From the NCBI RefSeq assembly GCF_020497125.1, contig NC_059081.1:14541105-14605104 (forward strand): a DNA stretch of 64,000 nt, read 5' to 3'. This document shows, piece by piece, positions 55,871 to 64,000 of this stretch. Below the pieces are notes generated by a model. It was not told where the DNA came from. It searched no databases and saw nothing but the letters and a program-made list of their open reading frames with translations. Each line of letters opens with the position of its first letter. The stretch's first letter is position 1. The position numbers were made by a program, and so were the translations under genes. Source of the stretch: Mauremys mutica (taxonomy: Eukaryota > Chordata > Testudines > Geoemydidae).

Positions 55871-56820
55871 GAATGGAAGAAGCTAGGGGTCAGCCAGGGT
55901 CTGTATCGGAGAAGCTCCCTAACAATCCCTCTCTGCCCCTCAAAAAACTGTTTCATACTTTTCCCACCCATACCCAACAACTCTCCAGGTTCACACCCAG
56001 CCTGCCTCCCAGCAATTTACTTCCCTCTTCCCTCATCTCTTCCATTACCCTTGACTACTCCAAGCCTTTGCACCGCTTCTGAGGGGTGCGGGAAATATAG
56101 TTCTGTATTGTAGTTTAAATTAATTATTACTCGAGTTCTGTGTTAATATGCCTAGTACGGAATCTATTTGTCAAACATTTCCTGAATCTTTTTTGTTGTC
56201 TGTATTGTTACAGACATAATTGCTGACAGGTATTCTGAAATAAATGACCAAAAATAATTGGAACTGGTGTGATTATATTGTTGTTTTGACAAATAAAATA
56301 TGCAGACTTTTGCAGAATTCCCCCAGGAGTAAAGCATATGAAAACAACTGTATAATAGAAACTGTTTTGTAGGTTTAACCATAGTGGTAATCTATGCTAT
56401 GAAGTGAATGCTGTAATTGTAGATTTTTACAGTAAGGCAGGCGTAATAACCTATATCATTCATAAGAGGCCAATTTTTCCTTCAAAATATTCAGTCTATC
56501 CTGTTCACCATTCTCATCACTGTCTAGGGCCTGTAGTGATCAAAGACTGTTTCACAGATACTTCTAGAAACACTGTGTAGTAGAGGAAATGAGATTGCAT
56601 ACGTCTTTTAACCACTTCCATGTAAAGAAAACAAGATTCATTGTCCAGCCACAATGAATAGCAAACTTGTATATAATTTTCATTTAAAGATGGGATCTGT
56701 TCAATATATGTTCTGAAACAGTCTAATCACACATGGATTTAAAAAAAATTCACCTCTGCCGAAGTATTTTAAAAGAGAAAAAATACTGGGTAAATATTAA
56801 CATTTGTGACTTAGATGATA
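55871..56820. other. No gene recognised
   Basis: No supported feature in this AT-rich stretch. Confidence 0.4.
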
Positions 56821-56822
56821 AT

Positions 56823-56949
56823 GCCCTGATCCAGCAAAGCACTTAATCATATGCTTAACTTTAAGCATATGAGTAATCCTATTCACTTCAGTGGGAGTAC
56901 TCATACTTAAAATTAAGCACGTGCTTAAGTGCTTTGCTAAATCAGTGCA
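56823..56949. repeat. Palindromic MITE, ~127 bp
   Basis: CCCTGATCCAGCAAAGCACT, TAATCATATGCTTAACTTTA faces AATTAAGCACGTGCTTAAGT, GCTTTGCTAAATCAGTG around CACTTCAGTGGGAG. Arms of about 58 bp with roughly ten differences. Very abundant type in sauropsids to my knowledge. Confidence 0.8.
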
Positions 56950-57343
56950 TGATGTATAAGCTGAATTTTTTTTAATTAAAACAATATGTAGCAACACTAG
57001 TTATAGTGAAGGTGTCTATTTATAGATCCTTAATAACTTTCCAGAAAATAAAGCTCACTCCAGTCAGTAAATTTCTGTTTCTTATGTCTTTTCTCAGCTC
57101 AAAGATGATGATTTTTTTTAATTGGGGTGGGTGGGTGTGTGTGTGGAGTGGAGGGGGGAAGGCCTGGCTAAGATATGTTTGGCTGCTTTGAATTATTTGA
57201 GCATGAATACAGAAGGGTTTGTCATGCAATAATACTGATGCTCTTGATTTCAGTGGGCTTTAGATGCGGCTTTGGGTGAAGTTACCCAGCTGTCTGTCAG
57301 TGGACATGTATCGGTATATCCTTTGGTTTCCTATGTGAAATGA

Positions 57344-57582
57344 ACATGAGTACTTGTGGCACCTTGGAGACTAACAAATTTATTTGATCATAAGCTTTCG
57401 TGGGCTAAAACCCACTTCATCAGATGCATGCAGTGGAAAATACACTGCATGCATCTGATGAAGTGGGTTTTAGCCCACGAAAGCTTATGATCAAATAAAT
57501 TTGTTAGTCTCCAAGGTGCCACAAGTACTCATGTTCTTTTTGCAGATACAGACTAACATGGGTGTTACTCTGAAACCGTCAT
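57344..57582 (-). mobile_element. Fold-back turtle SINE: perfect 94-bp inverted arms inside one TSD pair
   Basis: The minus-strand SINE has its head at the right (57537-57580: GCAGATACAGACTAACATGG, TGTTACTCTGAAACC) and runs leftward through the body. At 57443 it reaches a 7-nt spacer and then continues as an exact reverse complement of the same body: 57342-57435 and 57443-57536 are identical inverted arms, 94 of 94. TATGTGAAATGA lies on both sides of the whole structure (57332-57343 and 57583-57594), so it behaves as one insertion. Lack of any arm difference means it is recent, kept identical by conversion, or an assembly artefact. Confidence 0.93.
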
Positions 57583-57594
57583 TATGTGAAATGA

Positions 57595-58240
57595 GTTGGT
57601 GATCTTAGTCAAGGACTTAGTTGATAGGTGTCTGTTTAAATTAAAAAAAAATGCAAGCTGCCAGATCAACTGTCACCGTTGTTGTCAGGGTGAGAGAAGT
57701 CAAAGATTGATACAGTATAGAAAAGTGAACTCTCTCCATAACCTTTTAAGTGCTCTCATTCCACTGAATGCTTAAGATTTCAGATAATTTTTCATCTGCA
57801 CAGAGGTGCTGCTCCAAATGAACTGGGAAAAATCCCTCTATTTTGCCCAAGACACTATAGTGTTTTGTAGGCTCATGTGGCTTAGTGAATTCTTTTGTTT
57901 GTGCTTATTGTGGTCCCTGAAGAAGTATTATTTTTTAACAAATATAAACTCCAGAAATCAAACTAAATGAATACAAATTTTTTTTATTAAAAGAAGAAAA
58001 TAGATCACATTATCCACAATCGGCATCTTGACAAGTGTGCCAACACAAAATGAAATATCCCCAGTATGCCTTGTCACTAAGTTGCAGGGATCACCTTTTG
58101 GTGGTTGAAGGGATAGTTTTAAATTTGATCTTTTGGCTGATGTTACCAGTCATAATAGTGGTATTTGTGGTGCAGAAGAGCCCTGTTTACGTGTGAGAAG
58201 CAGTGTATTCTGGAGAAATGAGCACAGAGTTGGAAACAGA
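57595..58240. other. No gene recognised
   Basis: AT-rich, no supported feature. Confidence 0.4.
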
Positions 58241-58420
58241 TTCATACATTCTAAGGCCTGCCACTGTGAACATCTAATCTAACTTCCTGTATAACGCAGG
58301 CCAAAGAACAACCATAAAACAATTCCCTCTGAACTAAACCATATCTTCTGGGGGGAAAAAAAAATCTGGTCTTGATTATAAAATTGCCAGTGATGGAGAC
58401 ACTTGCCTCACAAAGGTGTT
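58241..58420 (-). mobile_element. CR1 LINE 3' UTR fragment
   Basis: TTCATACATTCTAAGGCCTG, CCACTGTGAACATCTAATCT and TCCTGTATAACGCAGGCCAA are the reverse of the CR1 3' end; AATTGCCAGTGATGGAGACA belongs to its 3' UTR. No coding part. Confidence 0.75.
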
Positions 58421-59805
58421 CTGAAGGTGAACTAGTTAATGCCTTTTTAATGCTTTGAACATGTAAAGTGCTATTTATATGCTTAGTATTATCACTAAAA
58501 CCTGGTCTGAGAGCAGTATCTTATTTCTCATAGACCATCACTACTGAGTCCCATTTCAACATGTCACATAGCAATGAGAGGTTCTGTTCCCAGTAGCAAT
58601 TCCAGGTTATCTAGTCTCCTCCTATTTACCAGCTTTTACAATTACCATGACAACACTGCTTACTCTAGCAAGCTTTTCACACCTTTCTTGTGGATACCTT
58701 ATGCTTCCTAAATGACACAGAATTGAAAACCAGGACATAAAGGCACATAACAATTGCCAGAACATAAGAGAGCTGCATTTTTCTTTGTCCGGCTTGTGGT
58801 GTTCCCCTCTGTTACTTTCTTTTTTCTAGTTGGAAGCAGATCAATAGATTTGTAGCTGGATCAAGACAAATGGCTTGATTGTGTAGTAAATGAATTACTT
58901 TGACTAGTTTTCTCATTCAAGCTTGTATTGTCATAGCTAATGTTGCCCGTGGAAGTAGGTCCTTTTTTTTCCTATCTCCATGTCATTGAGTTGTGTTTGG
59001 TTTTTGAATATTTGGAAAGATAAAATACTCATTAAATCATATGGAGATAAAAGAAATAAAATTACCTCTGCAGAATCTAATTGGTCTTTGCCGTGATGTA
59101 TTAGTCAGTCACAGGAATGCTCCCCTGACTGCCCTCATCTCAGCCGCTTGATATTCTCTAAGCAAATACTTCATATGCCAGCCTCAGAATAAAACAGGCA
59201 GCAGAGAAAGATCTCATGCAGGGGAATGGAATATACCTAGAGTCCTTGTTTAGGGTCAGCTGTAATAATAAAATACACCCACACCTCCACACCGTGGAAA
59301 CCTGACACATTTGTTAATTGAATCTGGATCCTTAATTTGTATTTATGGAGAAAAAATGTGCCCATGGATCCTATATATGGAAAGCAAGGGTGGGAAAGAT
59401 ACATTAGAAATCATTCATTCTGTCATGATTCTGACTTTTATTCTCCATTGGGTCCTTTTTAGATTGTATTTTACAACCCACATCAAAGACCAATACTGGT
59501 CAAGACCTATTGCACACAAATGAACTATAAACAGGAGACATTTGAGGCTACTGTAAATATATATATTGCGCTATGTGCTACTAAAATACCTATTGCCTAG
59601 GAGTTTTATTGGGCTATGGTTTCATTATTGCACTGCTCTGCTTTCAGGCAACTGTTTCAATCTATGCTTCAGAGCTTTGAGGTGAACCCAAGTGCGCAAG
59701 CATCACCAACTCAACTGGACTCATTCTCAGACCACTACAGCATGCACTGAAGTGGAAGTTCCTGAAAGCATTCTTTACACCTAAGCATTTATCCAATGCT
59801 CATAT
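58421..59805. other. No gene recognised
   Basis: No supported feature. Confidence 0.4.
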
Positions 59806-59809
59806 ACTG

Positions 59810-59912
59810 AGCTTGATTCTCTTCTCACTTGAACTAGTTTTACACAGGTGCAACTGCATTGACTTCCGCTGACTTACACTGATGTGAGAGGAAAATAAGA
59901 TCCCATTTTATT
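59810..59912. repeat. Palindromic MITE, ~100 bp
   Basis: GATTCTCTTCTCACTTGAAC, TAGTTTTACACAGGTGC faces CTGACTTACACTGATGTGAG, AGGAAAATAAGATCCC around GCATTGACTTC. Same general type as 14350-14445. Confidence 0.6.
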
Positions 59913-60544
59913 TCTCTCCTTAAAATGTAAAATGAAATGATTGAGATTGTTATATGTAGTACAGAAATGCTGTCAGGAGCCACTTCCCTGAAGGCAGTTT
60001 AGTAAAGGGAAATAGTGGCCTTTTTGAAAGCATATCTTTTAGGAAGGGTACTTTTAGCTTCACTTTGATATGGAGCAATAAGGGGAAATGATCTGCCATT
60101 TTGACAGTGAAGTTCTTTGAGGCATTCTCTGTAGTTGAAAATTATTTGCCAGCCTCTTTTGAAGAAGAAATTTTCAGTGAAGAGCAACAACAAAAAATGG
60201 CCACTAAGCCTACACATTTTTTCCAAATGTAGCCAATGCACAAGATTTCAGTGAAATATTGGAAGTTTAAAGCATCTGTGTTAAAATGCTATTAAGATCA
60301 TTTGAGTGGTTTTTTGAAAATCTAGCACAGGGTGCTAAATTTCATAAAAGAGCTATTTAAAAATCTCAACTCAGACTAAATTACTGATTTACTTGTAAAT
60401 TCTCAGAGTTCATTCTGAATTCATATGTAACAACATGGTTGAATCCTTTTTAAGTGGAAAAACTCAGTCTTAGCTATGAAACTCAACCAGCACTTCCATA
60501 ATTAGCAGAAATGATCACAAGTTGGAATTTCCATGTAGCTAGAA

Positions 60545-60935
60545 ATTCTGATAGTTCAACATTTGGTTTTTTCCTGAACGGAGACAAAAAAAATCATATT
60601 TAAATTTGTGGAATGCAGTGCACCATGGGAGATGTAGTCTGACTGGGGAGGCCAGCCCATAGGAGAGTATGCGGACATGAGATTCTGACTCCACAATTCC
60701 CATGAGGTGTCATGGCAGTTTAGGTGGGCACAGATTAATGTGGATTTGACCTGAAACAAGGTTTTAAATTCAGTTCAACAAAGTGAAATGTTAACATTGG
60801 AGATGACTTGACCTGAAATGAAATCTTGACATTTTCCTGAAAACTTTGATTTTTGGGAAAACTGCATTTTGTGTTTGGGGGGAAAAAAAACAACCCATTT
60901 TGATGGAAAATTCTCCATTTGTTTTAATTAGCCCA
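60545..60935. repeat. Diverged DNA-transposon-like repeat
   Basis: A central CAGTGCACCATGGGAGATGT, AGTCTGACTGGGGAGGCCAG, CCCATAGGAGAG segment is embedded in GAAAATTTT/TTTTCC-rich flanks (CTTGACATTTTCCTGAAAAC, TTTTGATGGAAAATTCTCC). It looks like a member of the AT-rich family at 50790-51110 with a longer interior. Confidence 0.45.
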
Positions 60936-60984
60936 GTTGGGAATTGGAACATACATGATAAACACATTATTTATTATATGCATT

Positions 60985-61085
60985 ACCATACACCTAGCAG
61001 CACCAGTCATGGACCAGTACCCCATTGTGTTAGGCGCTGTTCAAACAGAACAAAAAGACGATCCCTTCCCCAAAAGCTTGCTAAA
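60985..61085 (-). repeat. CORE-SINE tail
   Basis: CACCTAGCAGCACCAGTCAT, GGACCAGTACCCCATTGTGT, TAGGCGCTGTTCAAACAGAA, AAGACGATCCCTTCCCCAAA is the reverse of the tail seen in sense at 19935-20030. The internal MIR-like core is absent or beyond recognition. Confidence 0.7.
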
Positions 61086-61400
61086 ACCAGAGTGACACAC
61101 ACCAAATTAGTTTATTTTGTCTGTTTAATTACATGAAATCCAGATAAACTTGTAATTTTTTTCAACTGGTTGGAATAGGCTAGTCATAACCATGAAAAAC
61201 ATTATATGGAACCTAAAAAGAAGAGAACTACAGGTAAATTCTTTCCCCTTCTATCACTAGCAATGTTTAGCTTCTCAGAGATGCCTTTCTATATGTCTTT
61301 ATAAAATCTTAGGAAAGCTTCTCTCAGCATTTATCTCCTTATATGGACTTTTTTTCTACTAAGGCCATACTGTATTTAATCATCTCCTATCTTTATTTTA

Positions 61401-63350
61401 TTCATAGTCTAGATTCCAAAGTCAGCAGGGACCAGTGTGATCATTTAGTCTGTTCTCTATAACAGACTATCAACATCTCCAAATAATTCGTAGAACATAT
61501 CTTTCAGAAAAATATTCAATCTTGATTTAAAAATGGCTAGTGATGGAAAATCTCCCATGGCCTTTGGTAAATAATCGTTGGAACAATGGCCATAATTGTT
61601 AAAAATGTACACCTTATTTTCACTTTAAATTTCCAGCCATTGTATCATGTTATACCTTTCTTTGCTAGATTGAAGAGCCCATTATCAAATATTTGTTCCT
61701 CATGCAGGGACTTACTCATAGACTTTAAGGCCTGAAGGGACCATCAGGATCATCTACTCTGATCTCCTGCACATCACAGGTCACAGAACCTTGCCCACCC
61801 ACTCTTGTAATAGGCCCATAACCTCTGTCTGAATTAGCAAAGTCCTCAAATCTTGATTTAAACACTTGAAGCTACAGAAAAGCCAGCAATTAATTCAAAC
61901 CAGCAAGTAACCCATGCACTCTGCTGCAGAGGAAACTAGAAAATCCCCAGGTCTCTGCAATGTGATCTGATGGAAAATTCCTTCCTGACCCCAAATACTT
62001 AAACTGTAATCAAATCATCCCTTAACTTTCTGTAAGCTAAATAGACGGAGCTCCTTGTCTGTCATTATAAGGCATGTTTTCTACTCCTCTAATCATTCTT
62101 AGGGCTCTTCACTGAACCCTCGTTAACTTATCAACCTCCTCCTTCAACTGTGGACACAAGAACTGGACACAGTATTCCAGCAGCTGATGCACCAGTGCCA
62201 AATACAGAGGTAAAATAACCTGTCAACTCCTACTTAAAAGTTGCCTGTTTATGCAAGGATCACATTAGCCCTTTTGGACCCAGGGTTGTACTGGGAGCTC
62301 ATGTTCTGATGGCTATCCACCATGACCCCCATATCTCTTTTCATTGTCCATGCTTCCCAGGATAGTCTCCAACATGTAAGTATTCTTTGTAGATGTATAT
62401 ATTTACATTTAGCTGTATAAAATGCATCACTTGCTTGTGTCCAGCTTACTAAGTGATCCAGATTGCTCTGTATTAGTGACCTTTCCACTTCATCATTTAC
62501 CACTCCCCTAATTTTTGTCACCTGGAAACTTTTTTTATCAGTGATAAAAATGTTAAATAGAATAGGGCCAAGAACCAATCTCTGAAGGACCCCACTAGAA
62601 ACATACCAACTTGATGATGATTCACTGTTTAGTTACTTTTTAAGAGGTATCAGTTAGCTATGAATCCATTTAATATGTACCATATTAATTTTAATTTCCA
62701 GTTTTTAATCAAACTGTCATGCAGTATCAAGTCAAATTACTAACAGAAGTTTAAGTATATTACATCAATACTATCACTTTCATCAATCAAACTTGCAATC
62801 TCATAAAAAGATACTCAGTCTATCAATCTATTTTTCATAAACTTGTTGATTGGCATTAATTACAGAATCAAAGGAGGTCAATATATTTATTGAATCCACT
62901 ATCGGCTGCTCCATTGTTACCTGGGATCAATGCCAGATTGATAAGTCTATAATTGCTGGGGTCATCCTGTTAACTCTTAAAATATGTGCATAATATTAGC
63001 TTTCTTCTAGTCTTCTGGAACTTCCCCAATTTTTCAAGGCTTAAACTCAACATTAACAGGCCAAGAGCACCTCAGCGAACTCTTTGAAAACTTTTGGATG
63101 CAAGTTATCTGCATTTGCCGATTTAAAATGTCTAACTTAAATAGCTGTGGTTTAACATCCTCCCATGCTACTAGTTGAATGGAAAGAGTTATGATATGAA
63201 TAAAACACCTGTTTTTCCCATATACAGGGCAACGATTTATTGAACACTTCCATGGTGTTCATGATTTCACCATTTCCATCTAGCAATGGACCACTAGCTT
63301 TAAGGACCACTGTTACTCTTTGGTAGTTGTCAAGCAAATACCTCATGGCA
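61401..63350 (-). mobile_element. Old CR1/L3-type LINE, interrupted by another CR1 end
   Basis: The 3' terminus is at 61401 (TTCATAGTCTAGATTCCAAA on the plus strand). Upstream on the minus strand come the 3' UTR (61460-61713), then, after a nested insertion, coding relics. The frame 62249-62578 has GPILFNIFITD, RGVVNDEVERSLIQSNLDHL, AKCKYIHLQRI, RDMGVMVDSHQNMSSQ and SKRANVILA, the end of the reverse-transcriptase domain and the region after it. Further upstream (62590-63350) the reading frame is broken. The usual ADDT segment after FNIFI is deleted. It cannot be active. Confidence 0.85.
61714..62003 (-). mobile_element. CR1 3' end nested in the older CR1
   Basis: ACTCATAGACTTTAAGGCCT, GAAGGGACCATCAGGATCAT, CTCCTGCACATCACAGGTCA mark a second CR1 3' terminus of a different subfamily; TGGAAAATTCCTTCCTGACC closes it. 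Outer CR1 sequence precedes 61714 and resumes at about 62001. ACTTA occurs at both joints and may be a short TSD. Confidence 0.75.
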
Positions 63351-64000
63351 TTTTATATGGTCAGTGGTTATAAGAATCATACTTGGAAAATCAGCTTGTT
63401 TAGGGGAACATGGAGTAGAAAGATTGCATATATGTTCTGGGAGCTGAACTCTTGAATTTCTTGGATTAGAAATGTGACTATATTCCATAGTTGCTGAAGC
63501 CTGGAATAAATATAAAGCTGTGACCAGAAATCCCTATAGCTGATATAGACTTCATTTAGTCCTAAACTTACTTCAACACTAGTGCAAAAATGTCCCCAAG
63601 ATGTGGTCCATTGAAGTTGCCACTCACTTCTACAGAGACAGCTGCAACACAGCTAATGCCTGGGCCAGAATAAAAGGGAGTGGAGGAAATATTATTCCAT
63701 TTCCCTGCTATTTCTAAGGCAGCAAAGCCATCTCACAAAGCTTCAGCCAAACCTTGTTGGCTGTAGCTGGCTTGTGTTAATGGTGTGTGTGTGTGGTTTT
63801 TTTAAAAGTTACACTGACATATTGGAAATTCTGCCTGTGTATCTGCTTTCCATATATTGGAAACGTGCATTTGTCCGTGATCGATAGACCTGAGGAGAGA
63901 GTATTTAAGCACGAAGGAAAAAAAAAAGCAAGCTATCTAATCAAGCTACAACTGCAGATATATATTTAATACATGCAATTGCGTTTTGCCACTCGCAGAA
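63351..64000. other. No gene recognised
   Basis: A short (GT)n at about 63784-63795 and an A-run at about 63919-63929. No supported gene. Confidence 0.4.

Noticed and set aside
55330..55980. 216-codon minus-strand frame
   Set aside because: Low-complexity Pro/His/Ser-rich product of a G-rich simple-repeat region, with no recognisable domain.

Overview
The window looks like non-coding chromosomal DNA from a turtle (Testudines); this rests on its repeats. It holds tRNA-derived SINEs of the turtle type (head GGGTAGCCGTGTTAGTCTG, tail ending near GCATCTGATGAAGTGGG), several CR1 LINE 3' ends, a PIF/Harbinger element, many hAT-type miniature elements and MIR-like CORE-SINEs in both orientations. 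I found no convincing host exon, tRNA, rRNA or CRISPR array in 64 kb. The long open frames sit in GC-rich repeats or simple repeats, so this is probably a large intron or an intergenic region.

Layout. 0-3 kb: a long-inverted-repeat element at the left edge, a stretch rich in TAGGTGCCTA-like motifs and an LTR-like block. 3-15 kb: mostly AT-rich single-copy-looking DNA with an uninterrupted (AC)34 tract, a CR1 fragment, MIR-like SINEs and a 149-bp hAT MITE. 15-22 kb: four hAT-type elements, three with strong target-site duplications (TSDs), and two LTR-like blocks. 25-31.4 kb: a dispersed repeat pair, a truncated SINE, a CR1 3' end and a 2.3-kb Harbinger element with a broken, internally deleted transposase. 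32-36 kb: two rearranged SINEs and a pogo-like MITE. 36.3-39.7 kb: a GC-rich island made of a hAT element with a second hAT-like element nested in it, then a 2.0-kb LTR-like element carrying a 45/51-bp minisatellite. 40-55 kb: single-copy-looking DNA with a fossil LINE reverse-transcriptase fragment, a minus-strand SINE with 12-bp TSDs and small palindromic repeats. 55-64 kb: a hAT fragment, a palindromic MITE, a perfect 94-bp fold-back SINE inside one TSD pair, and an old CR1 on the minus strand interrupted by a second CR1 3' end.

No genes act together here. The interest lies in transposon structure: the fold-back SINE at 57.3-57.6 kb, the minisatellite-bearing LTR-like element at 37.7-39.7 kb, and GC-rich hAT elements that share one core but have different ends. 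Family names come from recognition and no database search was run. Boundaries are exact only where a TSD is given.
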